From contig CAYTPZ010000008.1 in assembly GCA_964440095.1 (NCBI GenBank), positions 1 to 62,178 on the forward strand: a stretch of DNA of 62,178 bases, read 5' to 3'. Positions 43,565-51,881 of the stretch are shown here, piece by piece (the stretch's first letter is position 1; each line of letters begins with the position of its first letter). The translations under genes were made by a program, and so were the position numbers. Source of the stretch: JACNKJ01 sp964440095. Lineage in GTDB: Bacteria > Krumholzibacteriota > Krumholzibacteriia > JACNKJ01. Below the pieces are notes generated by a model, which had not been told where the DNA came from, did no database searches, and was given only the letters and a program-made list of their open reading frames with translations.

Positions 43565-45247
43565 ATGAAAAGTGTGACGATTCTATTCGCAGTTCTTTTC
43601 GCCTTGCCGGTCTTCGCTCGCCCCCTCGAGTTTCCACTTGATAGCAGGGCCGAGATCCCCATCGTGGACTCGCGCGATGTCGACACCCTCGGTTTCTTTT
43701 TCGCCGCCGATGGCCCCGGTGCCTACGGTATGCCCGGCACCTTCGCTCAAGGCTACAACTTCGAGGTCGTGGAGCCCGCAGGGTGGTTCGCGGTGGATCC
43801 CTGGGCCAATAGGCATTGGCATGTGGAAGATGTGGCCTTCACCGCCGGTCATGGCACGGATATGAGCGCGGCGACGCCTTTTTACCCCAATGTTCCCCCC
43901 AACCAATACGCTCTTTGGTGCGGCGATCCCGACTTGGTCGGCTACGGCAACAACTGGGGCGAAGCGGTTCAGTATCTCATGGGTCTTGAAGTGGATGAAA
44001 ATCTGCTGATCCAATTCGCATACTCGGGTAGTCATGAGGGCGGAGCCTGGGACTACTTCGAGGTGCATGTACTTACCGTTTCCGGAGCCTTTGTCGTCTA
44101 TCGCAATGACGTGGAACTGGAAGAGACCTTCATGAATATCTCCCTGGATATTCCAGCCGCGGAGCTAGATGGTCCCGTAGAGGCCGTTCAGTTCTGGTTC
44201 TTCTCCGATTCGGCCTGGTCCGATGAGGACGGCTATATCGAAAGCGACATCGGTGCGGTTTGGCTGGACAACATCATGATCGCCGTGGACAACACGGTCT
44301 ATGTCATGGAGGATTTCGAGAACGGCGACCTGCCGCCGGACTGGGAAATCATCGCGGCCGCCCCGCCTGAGATTTACCCGGCTCTCCACCAGAATGTGGA
44401 AGTTCCCTACGACTGCTGGACGAACACGAGCACCGTCTGGGGTTTCTTCGACGAGAACACCGTGGAGCCGGGCTATCCCGGCGGAGTGATTCCCTACGGG
44501 CCGCCTTGGCCCTTGCTCGTGGTGGAATCACCGGAACTCACCGTGGATCAAAATGGTGAACCCATGTACTTCGGCTTTGGCGACATCCAGGGTCTCATCG
44601 TTAGCCACGATCGCCTTCAAGATCTCTATGGCGAAGGTGACGCACTGCTGAGTGATCGCACTTGGATCTCTGCACGGAATGCGGCCTCCGGAGAGTGGGG
44701 TGCCTGGACGTATAATAACTCCGTCTTTTGGCCGGACGATGATTGCTATTATTGGTTCGAGAATCTTGAGTACGAGGCCTTCGAAAGCGCTGGAGGCCTG
44801 GACCAGTTCATCAACGGCCTCAAGGTTCGTTTCGAGGTCAGGGATATGTGTCCTTTCTGGTGCGACGATGTGCTTGATGGATATCCCCACGGCGTGGGCC
44901 TACTCATCGACAAAGTTCGTGTTTTCACCACCGGTACAATAACCGGCGCCGAGGAGCCCGAGTTGCCGGCGATCACGCGCCTCATGCCGGTGCATCCCAA
45001 TCCCTTCAACCCGAAAACCGAAATTCGCTTCGAGCTGAACGAGGCCGGCCGGGCCGTCCTTGAGGTCTATGATATTTCGGGCCGCCGCCTCAGAACCTTG
45101 ACCGACAAGCACTTTGAGGCCGGAACACAGCTTGAAAGCTGGAACGGCTTGGACGATAATGGCCGGGCCCTGCCCAGCGGGGTCTATTTCATCCGGCTGA
45201 AGACGCGCCTCGGCGTGGAGAGCCGGAAGGCGGTACTCGTCCAGTAG
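43565..45247 (+). CDS. Secreted protein of unknown function with FlgD-like C-terminal domain
   Basis: 560 residues. Three ATG codons occur in a row; the third (43565) is six bases from GGAG and is preferred. Signal peptide MKSVTILFAVLFALPVFA. Two related beta-rich, jelly-roll-like units are visible, each with a DNI motif and aspartate/tyrosine-rich loops (VQFWFFSDSAWSDEDGY, FWPDDDCYYWFENLEYE), like carbohydrate-binding or MAM/choice-of-anchor domains. No catalytic motif was found. The last 80 residues are HPNPFNPKTEIRF...ESWNGLDD...GVYFIRL ending KAVLVQ. Confidence 0.72.
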   Translation: MKSVTILFAVLFALPVFARPLEFPLDSRAEIPIVDSRDVDTLGFFFAADGPGAYGMPGTFAQGYNFEVVEPAGWFAVDPWANRHWHVEDVAFTAGHGTDMSAATPFYPNVPPNQYALWCGDPDLVGYGNNWGEAVQYLMGLEVDENLLIQFAYSGSHEGGAWDYFEVHVLTVSGAFVVYRNDVELEETFMNISLDIPAAELDGPVEAVQFWFFSDSAWSDEDGYIESDIGAVWLDNIMIAVDNTVYVMEDFENGDLPPDWEIIAAAPPEIYPALHQNVEVPYDCWTNTSTVWGFFDENTVEPGYPGGVIPYGPPWPLLVVESPELTVDQNGEPMYFGFGDIQGLIVSHDRLQDLYGEGDALLSDRTWISARNAASGEWGAWTYNNSVFWPDDDCYYWFENLEYEAFESAGGLDQFINGLKVRFEVRDMCPFWCDDVLDGYPHGVGLLIDKVRVFTTGTITGAEEPELPAITRLMPVHPNPFNPKTEIRFELNEAGRAVLEVYDISGRRLRTLTDKHFEAGTQLESWNGLDDNGRALPSGVYFIRLKTRLGVESRKAVLVQ

Positions 45248-45257
45248 GGAAGGCGAT

Positions 45258-46118
45258 TTGGGTTTCTACCTAATTCTACGCCTGGGCCTGCTGTCGGCCC
45301 GGGCGTTTCCGTTTAGGCGATTCAGCGATCTTTGCGCCCGCTTCGGCCGGCTTGCAGGATGGCTTTCGCCCGCGCGTCGGCATGTGGCCGCGAACCTTCG
45401 CGCCATCGAAAGCGCGGGAGGGCGACCGGCCGCTGTCGGCGACGTCTTCGAATCCTACGGACGATACTGGGGGGAACTTCTGGCCCTTGCAGCCCGGCCG
45501 GAGCGCATCGGGCGATTACGCCTGGAGACGCGGGGCCTGGAGTACCTGATCGATGCCCGTGCGCGCGGTCCCGTCTGCGCCGTGGGCGGACACCTCGGAA
45601 ACTGGGACATTCTGGCTCATTGGTTCTCGCGGGAGATTCCGGATGTGGCCATCCTTGTCGAGCGGCTCAAACCCGTTCGGCTCTACGAGCTTTTCGGGGA
45701 ACTCCGCGGGAGTCTCGGCTGCCGAACCCTCGCCGCCGAGGGTGGAGGTCGTGAGCTTTATCGCCATCTTCGCAAAGGCGGGAATGCGGGGATGGTCGCT
45801 GATCGCGTTATCGGCGCGGGATGGCGCGGCGCGTCCATCTTGGGCGGACACCGGCGCATTCCCTCGGCAGGCATGGACCTCGCCCGCCGCGCGGGCGCCG
45901 AGTTGCTGCCGATCTTTATCCGTCGCGAAGGCATCGACTTTGTGATACAGATTCATCCTCCGCTGCCGGAGAACGAAGATCCCGTGGCGGCTTACGCACG
46001 CGTGCTCGAATCTGAACTGCTGGCCGTGCCCCAGCAGTGGTGCGTACTCTACCCCCTGCATGATGCGGCGGCGGGCATCCAGCCCGCGCTCGCAGCCAGG
46101 AAGGCCGTGGCTTCATGA
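45258..46118 (+). CDS. LpxL/HtrB-type lysophospholipid/lipid A acyltransferase
   Basis: 286 residues, TTG start with a GGGAAGG just upstream. The acyltransferase motif HLGNWD (H-x4-D) is present, with a hydrophobic N-terminus and the late RRAGAELLPIFIRR segment. These inner-membrane enzymes add secondary acyl chains to lipid A or acylate phosphatidylinositol mannosides. The stop overlaps a PimA-like glycosyltransferase as ATGA, so the pair may build a glycolipid. Because no lpx genes are near, lipid A is not certain. Confidence 0.82.
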   Translation: MGFYLILRLGLLSARAFPFRRFSDLCARFGRLAGWLSPARRHVAANLRAIESAGGRPAAVGDVFESYGRYWGELLALAARPERIGRLRLETRGLEYLIDARARGPVCAVGGHLGNWDILAHWFSREIPDVAILVERLKPVRLYELFGELRGSLGCRTLAAEGGGRELYRHLRKGGNAGMVADRVIGAGWRGASILGGHRRIPSAGMDLARRAGAELLPIFIRREGIDFVIQIHPPLPENEDPVAAYARVLESELLAVPQQWCVLYPLHDAAAGIQPALAARKAVAS

Positions 46119-47293
46119 AGATCGGCATGGTCAGCGAGTTTTTCTATCCGCAACCTGGCGGCATCAGCGAGCACATTCGCGCCCTGAGCCGCGAGTTGCG
46201 TCTGCGCGGCCACGAGGTGGCGGTGATCACCAGCGAAACTCGCGGCAGCGTGGAAGAGCGGGATCCGCGGGTGCTGCGCCTGGGCAAGAGCCAACCCGTG
46301 CATTACAACGGCGCTGTGTCGCGTGTGAGCTACGGCTGGAAGCTGGGGCCAAAGATGGCAGCCTTGCTGAGGGCCGAAAAACTCGATGTGCTTCACATTC
46401 ACAATCCGCACATGCCCACCCTGCCTTTGATTGCCCTACGCGAGGCCACTTGTCCGGTGGTGAGCACTTTCCACAGCAATAATCCTTGGGACTTGGGCAG
46501 CACTCTTTTTCATCCCATCATGCGGCGCTGGGTGAACAAGACCAATATTCGCATTGCGGTGAGTCCCACAGCCCTGCTGGCGGCGGCTCGGCATTATCCG
46601 GGCGAATATCGCGTGGTGCCCAATGGCGTGGACTACGATTTCTTCGCCGAGGCGGCCGGTCGTACGGAAACGCAATTTCCGGGACTCGACAACGCGAAGA
46701 AGAAAATTCTATTCGTGGGCGCATCGGTTCGCCGCAAAGGCTTGCCCTACCTGCTGAAAGCCTTCACCCAATTGCGCGAAACGCGCGACGATCTAGAGTT
46801 GGTGGTGGTGGGCGATGGACCCGATCGCCGCCGCATACAAAACCGAGTTCCCGCAGCCCTGCGCGCCGATGTGCACTTCGTGGGCACCATTCCCCGCGCA
46901 AAGCTGGCCGAGTACTACGCATCCGCCGACATCTTCTGCGCGCCCAGCACGGGCCAGGAAAGCTTCGGCATGGTTTTGCTGGAAGCCATGGCCGCCGGCG
47001 TTCCCGTTACCGGATTCGCCATCGATGGCTACACCGACGTGGTGCGAACCGGCGAGGATGGCATCCTCGTGACGCCCAAAGACGTGAAGGCCCTGGCCGA
47101 ATCTTTAGGCTACTTCCTGGACAGTCGCGAAGAGCGCAGCCGTTTCGCGCGCCACGGACAGATGAAGGCCCGCGCCCACGACTGGAGCGAGATCGCCCGC
47201 CAGGTAGAAGCGGCCTATCATGAAGCCCTAGGCGCGCCGCAGCAAAGGGAATTGCCCTTCGGCGAGCGAGCCCAGGCGGCCAAGGCGAAGTAG
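46115..47293 (+). CDS. GT4-family glycosyltransferase, PimA-like
   Basis: 392 residues, GT-B fold. The N-terminal FYPQPGGISEHIRALSREL is typical of PimA-like enzymes and GT4 relatives; the C-terminal domain has FVGASVRRKGLPYLL, VVGDGPDR, and the nucleotide-sugar motif SFGMVLLEAMAAGVPV. It should transfer a hexose from a nucleotide sugar to a lipid at the cytoplasmic face. It is translationally coupled to the acyltransferase upstream (ATGA). The exact acceptor is unknown. Confidence 0.88.
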   Translation: MKIGMVSEFFYPQPGGISEHIRALSRELRLRGHEVAVITSETRGSVEERDPRVLRLGKSQPVHYNGAVSRVSYGWKLGPKMAALLRAEKLDVLHIHNPHMPTLPLIALREATCPVVSTFHSNNPWDLGSTLFHPIMRRWVNKTNIRIAVSPTALLAAARHYPGEYRVVPNGVDYDFFAEAAGRTETQFPGLDNAKKKILFVGASVRRKGLPYLLKAFTQLRETRDDLELVVVGDGPDRRRIQNRVPAALRADVHFVGTIPRAKLAEYYASADIFCAPSTGQESFGMVLLEAMAAGVPVTGFAIDGYTDVVRTGEDGILVTPKDVKALAESLGYFLDSREERSRFARHGQMKARAHDWSEIARQVEAAYHEALGAPQQRELPFGERAQAAKAK

Positions 47294-47299
47294 GGATTC

Positions 47300-47322
47300 G
47301 CGATCCGCTACCCGCGGATCGC
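47300..47322. terminator. Hairpin between converging genes
   Basis: GCGATCCGC, loop TACCC, GCGGATCGC: a nine-base perfect stem just after the glycosyltransferase stop. No T-run, so its efficiency as a terminator is doubtful. Confidence 0.4.
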
Positions 47323-47370
47323 CGGAACTATACCTGGGTACGGTTTATGGAAGGGATGGGGGAGCTTTGG

Positions 47371-47769
47371 CTATGGCTTTGGCTTCTTCATTTTCATGCA
47401 CGCGTTCGGCCAGTGGAAGAATCCCAGTTTTTCATAGAAGGGGATGGTCTCGGGATCGGTCATGAGCGCGACCTGGTAGATATCCTCGAAGGGTTCCATG
47501 AGCCGTCGCATCAGTTCGCCGGCGAGACCCTGTCCCTGAAACTCCGGATGCACGAGCAGGTCGCAGACGTAGAGTGTCGTGTGATCGTCGGTGAGGCCCC
47601 GAGCGAGGCCGGTGAGACGATCGCCATCCCAAGCCGCCACCCGCACATTGGAGTTTTCCCAAGCACCCAACAGCATGGCCTCGTCACCCGCGCGTCGGTC
47701 CTTCACCGATGCGTAGAGGGCGCAGAGTTCGTCCCCGGAAATGGACTTATCGGAGAATTTGAATCCCAA
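47371..47769 (-). CDS. GNAT-family N-acetyltransferase
   Basis: 132 residues. LLVHPEFQGQGLAGELM is the acetyl-CoA-binding motif A; MTDPETIPFYEKLGF is motif B. TTG start with AGGAGGAG just upstream. The acceptor amine is unknown; small single-domain GNATs of this type act on metabolites or protein N-termini. It lies 43 bases downstream of the kelch lipoprotein gene on the same strand. Confidence 0.88.
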   Translation of the reverse strand: MGFKFSDKSISGDELCALYASVKDRRAGDEAMLLGAWENSNVRVAAWDGDRLTGLARGLTDDHTTLYVCDLLVHPEFQGQGLAGELMRRLMEPFEDIYQVALMTDPETIPFYEKLGFFHWPNACMKMKKPKP

Positions 47770-47812
47770 GAATTCTCCTCCTAGCCTAGAGCCTAAGGCT
47801 TATGGCTTGCAG

Positions 47813-49384
47813 CTACTCGGTGCAGCGCCAGGGCGTGAGCTTCCACACGTGGAGCTTGCCGAAAAGATCTTCGGGCCCGCGACCGCCGAAGAGGTAGATC
47901 TTCCCGTCGATCACGTGGGCCGTGGCGCCGCTGAGCTCCAGGGGCAGATCGGGCCCGCTGTGCCAGGACTCGTTTTCCAGGTCGAAGACTTCAAGGGTCT
48001 TGCTGGCCTCGGAAGTCGCCGTGGCCCCGCCCATGACGTAGAGGTGATTGTCCAGGGCCGCCATGACGGGAAGGCTTCTCGGCGTGGGCATGTCGGGTTC
48101 CAGCACCCAGACCTTGGGATCGGGATCGTAGCGCTCGAAGGCGCCCGATGGCTGCGCACCGTCTTCGGTGCCGCCGGCGGTCCAGGTGAATCCGTTCAGG
48201 TAGGCGTATCCGAAATCGCGGCGGGGCGATTTCATCTCGTTGCTGAAGTCGTGGGTCCAGGTGCCCGGGTCCACATTGTACTTCATACTGTAGCCCTCGG
48301 TGGCACCGGCTGAGAATCCGCCGAATAGCATGATGAATCCCTCTTCACCCTGATGGCGTCGTTCATCCAGGCCGAAGCCGATGCGCGCCTGGGGCATGTT
48401 CTTACCCTCGTCGGCGGGATCGTAGGCGGCCCAAGTGTCACTGACCGGATGATAGGCATGCGTGCGCAGGTGCACCGCGCCGTTGGGTTCGTATCCGCCA
48501 ATGAGATAGATGCTGTCACCCCAGGCATAGGCCCGCGATTGCCAGAGCATGGCCGGCGTGGGCGCGCCCTCGGTCCATGTGTCGGTGAGCGTGTCGTAGA
48601 TTTCCACGCTGTCGAGAATGTCGCCGCCGTTGCGTCCTCCGAAGACGTAGACCTTTTCATCATGCAAAACCGAAGCGTGGCCCCAACGCCCCTGATCCAT
48701 GGGCGCAGGACTGTCTTCCATAGCGGCCCATTCGGGCTGGAGTCCCATGATGATATCCACGCGCTCTTCCACGCGATGGTTATCGTTGTCCAAGGTGCCG
48801 AAGATTACGCTGCGCACGCCGGGTCCGCCGGGTAGGTATTCGGTTTCGAGCACCAGCGTGTCCACGTAGTTCACGACCAAATCGGGGCTGCCGTTGGCGT
48901 CGATGTCCCACCATGCCTTGAAGCCGCCATCGTCGATGACCGTGGCCGACAGGTATGCGGTCTCGCCGCAGGCCAGTGAGTGTGGCACGTCGAGCGAGAT
49001 CACGGGCAGATTGTCGGTGATGCTTACTTCGGTGGTGGTGCGATACATTTTGTTGGTGACCGTGGTCACCTGAAGGGTCACCAGGAAATCGCCGGGCAGG
49101 GAGAAGGCGTAGTAGAAGCCCAGTGTGTCCACGGGAAGGCTCGGATTGGTGAAGACGTAATCGAAGATGCCGTCGCTGGTCACGTCCCAGGAGAAGCGCG
49201 ACACATCGGTGGGCTCGCCCTCGAAGACACCGTAGAGGACGATGCTGTCATTCACGGTGGCGGCCAGGTGCTCGGGCGCCCAAAGCAATGCTTCGGGCAC
49301 GGTCACTTTTTCATCGCAGGCGGTGAGCATAACTCCGGTGGCGACGGCCAGCAGGAGGATCCAGGACATGAGCGGGCGCAGCAT
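47813..49384 (-). CDS. Kelch-repeat lipoprotein with Ig-like N-terminal domain
   Basis: 523 residues from the ATG at 49384, which has GAGGAG upstream. The signal peptide ends in the lipobox LTACDE. Residues about 25-210 contain PKD/Ig-like sequence (ISLDVPHSLACGETAYLSATV). From about 225 a beta-propeller of kelch repeats follows (HASVLHDEKVYVFGG, SRAYAWGDSIYLIGG, VMAALDNHLYVMGG, AHVIDGKIYLFGG), about five to six blades. A surface-anchored binding protein is likely; the ligand is not known. Confidence 0.82.
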   Translation of the reverse strand: MLRPLMSWILLLAVATGVMLTACDEKVTVPEALLWAPEHLAATVNDSIVLYGVFEGEPTDVSRFSWDVTSDGIFDYVFTNPSLPVDTLGFYYAFSLPGDFLVTLQVTTVTNKMYRTTTEVSITDNLPVISLDVPHSLACGETAYLSATVIDDGGFKAWWDIDANGSPDLVVNYVDTLVLETEYLPGGPGVRSVIFGTLDNDNHRVEERVDIIMGLQPEWAAMEDSPAPMDQGRWGHASVLHDEKVYVFGGRNGGDILDSVEIYDTLTDTWTEGAPTPAMLWQSRAYAWGDSIYLIGGYEPNGAVHLRTHAYHPVSDTWAAYDPADEGKNMPQARIGFGLDERRHQGEEGFIMLFGGFSAGATEGYSMKYNVDPGTWTHDFSNEMKSPRRDFGYAYLNGFTWTAGGTEDGAQPSGAFERYDPDPKVWVLEPDMPTPRSLPVMAALDNHLYVMGGATATSEASKTLEVFDLENESWHSGPDLPLELSGATAHVIDGKIYLFGGRGPEDLFGKLHVWKLTPWRCTE

Positions 49385-49847
49385 ACTTCTCCTCAATGGA
49401 TCGAATGGACTACCACACAGACTAACCTTCCGGCGCGGCGGAAACAAGCCCCTCGTGAAAGCTCTCTAAATGTTCACAAAGTGGACATCTCCCTTGGGGT
49501 GTGGGCGTATTGCCGGGCCGGGAGCCCTGGCCTCGATCCTGCCATGGAGGACTTGCGGCGGAAGCGCGGCGGTTCCCGGCGGTCGGAACCCATTAGCACA
49601 GCTTCTTTGGACAAATGCGACGCGGCCGAATCTCGGCGCGTTTCCGTCCGCGAGGGATCGGCGGGCATTGGCTTTCGCGCGGGGCGCAAGGGAGGAGGCG
49701 TCTCGCAGGCGCGGGGGCGGGTTCTGCTTGAAGTGTCGAGGTCGTTCCGGCTGGGGAGACGGACTCCCGGACGCGCGCGTATGCAGGCGCGAACGGGTGC
49801 TTTGGCAGCGAAAGGGGGAAAACTCGCCGTCGACCCGCCGGTCCCTT
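49385..49847. other. GC-rich intergenic region without a recognised gene
   Basis: 463 bases between the kelch gene 5' end and the cdaA 3' end. It is GC-rich and purine-biased on the plus strand, with several potential hairpins (for example GGTTCC-N8-GGAACC near 49578). The open frames crossing it are arginine-rich and look like shadows. RNase P RNA, tmRNA and SRP RNA landmarks were looked for and not found. Confidence 0.4.
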
Positions 49848-50651
49848 TTAGATTTGCTTGGGAGTTTTGAGGTCCGCTTCGGCCGACGCGGCTTTTTCCT
49901 CCGGAGGCGAAAGCCGTTGGATGAGTTCCTGACGCAGCGTGGCCTGGTCGAGATCGCGGTCGAGAATGCCGTGTTCGCAGAGGCTCACCTTGTGGGTTTC
50001 CTCGCTCACCACCACGACCACCGCGTCGGATTCCTCGCTGATGCCCAGGGCCGCCCGGTGGCGCGTACCCAAATGGGCTTCGCCACGACCCGATTCGGAC
50101 AGAGGCAGAATCACTCGCGCCGCCACCACCGTGTTGCCGCGCACGATCACGCCGCCGTCATGCAGAGGTGAAGGCGGAGTGAACAGAGTCTCGATGAGCT
50201 CGGCGGAGATGCCCGCTTCGAGCAACACACCGTTTTCCGCGTAGTTGCGCAGGCCGGTTTCCCGCTCGATCACGATGAGCGCCCCCAGGCCCGAGCGCTT
50301 CAGGTCGCCCACGGCGCGCACGATTTCCTGGATGTATCCCGTGTCCACCTTCACGCGCAGGAATCGGCCCACCAATCGGTTGCGGCCGATCTGCGCCAGC
50401 GCCGCGCGCAGTTCGTGCTGGAAGAGCACGATGAAGGCGATGGCCCAGACCGTGCGCAGGCTGTCGACGATCCAGCTGACCGTGCTAAAGCCCATCCAGC
50501 GGGCGAAGAGCCCGGCCAGGAAGATGACCAGGAAGCCGTTGAGCATGAGGGCCGCGCGGGTGTCGCGAATGAGAATGTAGAGGCGATAGAAAAGGAAGGC
50601 TACGATGAGGATGTCCAGCGCCATGACCAGGGGGAGAATGAACTGGTTCAA
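49848..50651 (-). CDS. cdaA: Diadenylate cyclase (c-di-AMP synthase), CdaA-type
   Basis: 267 residues. Three N-terminal membrane helices (about 5-80) precede the DAC domain with DGG (165-167, usually DGA) and GTRHRA (RHR 197-199), the metal- and ATP-binding motifs. It makes c-di-AMP from two ATP. The start overlaps the folP stop as ATGA. In Firmicutes cdaA sits with cdaR and glmM; here it follows ftsH-folP. The DGA to DGG change occurs in other DAC proteins and probably does not abolish activity. Confidence 0.9.
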   Translation of the reverse strand: MNQFILPLVMALDILIVAFLFYRLYILIRDTRAALMLNGFLVIFLAGLFARWMGFSTVSWIVDSLRTVWAIAFIVLFQHELRAALAQIGRNRLVGRFLRVKVDTGYIQEIVRAVGDLKRSGLGALIVIERETGLRNYAENGVLLEAGISAELIETLFTPPSPLHDGGVIVRGNTVVAARVILPLSESGRGEAHLGTRHRAALGISEESDAVVVVVSEETHKVSLCEHGILDRDLDQATLRQELIQRLSPPEEKAASAEADLKTPKQI

Positions 50652-51880
50652 GCGGGGACCTCCTCGGGGGCGGGCTGACGATTTTCGCGGCGATGTAGCG
50701 GCGTGTAGGCGTCCAGGAATCGGCGCGTGGCTCCCACATCGTGTACGCGTAGAATTTGAACACCGGCCTCGGCAGCGCGGGCGGCGGCGGCCAGGCTGCC
50801 TTCCAGGCGACGAGAGGGATCATCTTCACCGGTTAGAGCGCCGATGAAGCTTTTGCGGCTGGCGCCGAGCATAAGCGGACGGCCCAGCGAGTGCAACTCA
50901 CCCACGCGGCGGATGAGTTCGGTGTTGTCCTGTACGCGCTTTCCGAAGCCGATGCCCGGATCCAGCGCGATGCGTTCGGCCGGCAGGCCGGCCTCCACCG
51001 CAGCTTCGAGGCGCGCCTCGAGCCAGCGGTAGACTTCGTCCACACAATCCTCGTACTGAGGATCAGCCTGCATGGTCGCGGGTTCGCCGCGCATGTGCAT
51101 AAGCACTAAGGCTGCGCCACCCTTGGCGACCACCTCGGCCATGGCGCTGTCGCCCAGAGCCGAGACGTCATTGACCATCACAGCGCCGGCTTCGAGAGCC
51201 GCCGCGGCTACGTCCGATTTTTGTGTGTCGATGGACAGAGGAATGTCCGTGTGCCGGGCCAGCTCACGGATAACCGGGGTTGTGCGGTTCGATTCTTCGA
51301 CGGCGCTCACGCCAGCCGAGCCCGGACGGGTGGATTCCCCGCCTACGTCAATTATATCGGCACCTTGGGCCGCCAAGCTAAGTCCTTTTTCCACGGCAGC
51401 TTCGGGCTCAAGCCATTGTTCACCGTCTGAGAAGCTGTCGGGGGTCACATTGAGGATGCCGCAAATCAGCGGCCGAGCGCCAAAGTACAGCTCGCCGCGG
51501 CTGTGCGGCAGCAGCAAAGGTCGGCGGCCTTGGCCATCGAGTAGGGCCACGACACCTTCGGCCAGTTTCTTCAGGCCGAAGGGCTGGGCGCGCATTTTCT
51601 TGGGAAGTCGACGCAGGGTGCTTTCGTCGGCGATCATGTGCACGGTGCAGCGATCGGGCCCTCCGAGAATCACCTCGCGGTGATTGGAACATTCGCCGCC
51701 CATGCTGAGCATTTCCTGCTTGAGGATGTTCGCGGCGGGGGCCTTCACATCATCCACACGAATGACCCGCGTCGCCGCTTTGCGATGCATGTAAGCAGCC
51801 CCCGCGCTATCGGCGCCGGCGGCCTCGAGCAGATGTTTCAGCTCAGGGCCGCGGGCGAGAATTTCACGGGGGCTGTTCAC
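50648..51880 (-). CDS. folP: Dihydropteroate synthase with N-terminal extension
   Basis: 410 residues, against about 270-280 for the usual enzyme. The catalytic barrel starts near residue 135 (ICGILNVTPDSFSDG) and has IIDVGGESTRPG, PLSIDTQKSDVA, MVNDVSALGD, LDPGIGFGK and a late GASRKSFIGAL. The first 130 residues form an extra domain with no recognised motif (contains MGGECSNHREVI and CTVHMIAD). Similar extensions exist in some bacterial and archaeal FolP proteins. It joins pABA to the pterin diphosphate in folate synthesis. Confidence 0.9.
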   Translation of the reverse strand: MNSPREILARGPELKHLLEAAGADSAGAAYMHRKAATRVIRVDDVKAPAANILKQEMLSMGGECSNHREVILGGPDRCTVHMIADESTLRRLPKKMRAQPFGLKKLAEGVVALLDGQGRRPLLLPHSRGELYFGARPLICGILNVTPDSFSDGEQWLEPEAAVEKGLSLAAQGADIIDVGGESTRPGSAGVSAVEESNRTTPVIRELARHTDIPLSIDTQKSDVAAAALEAGAVMVNDVSALGDSAMAEVVAKGGAALVLMHMRGEPATMQADPQYEDCVDEVYRWLEARLEAAVEAGLPAERIALDPGIGFGKRVQDNTELIRRVGELHSLGRPLMLGASRKSFIGALTGEDDPSRRLEGSLAAAARAAEAGVQILRVHDVGATRRFLDAYTPLHRRENRQPAPEEVPA

Positions 51881-51881
51881 G

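Noticed and set aside
48980..49870. 296-codon plus-strand frame covering the gap before cdaA
   Set aside because: It runs opposite the kelch gene and then through arginine-rich, low-complexity sequence with no start signal.
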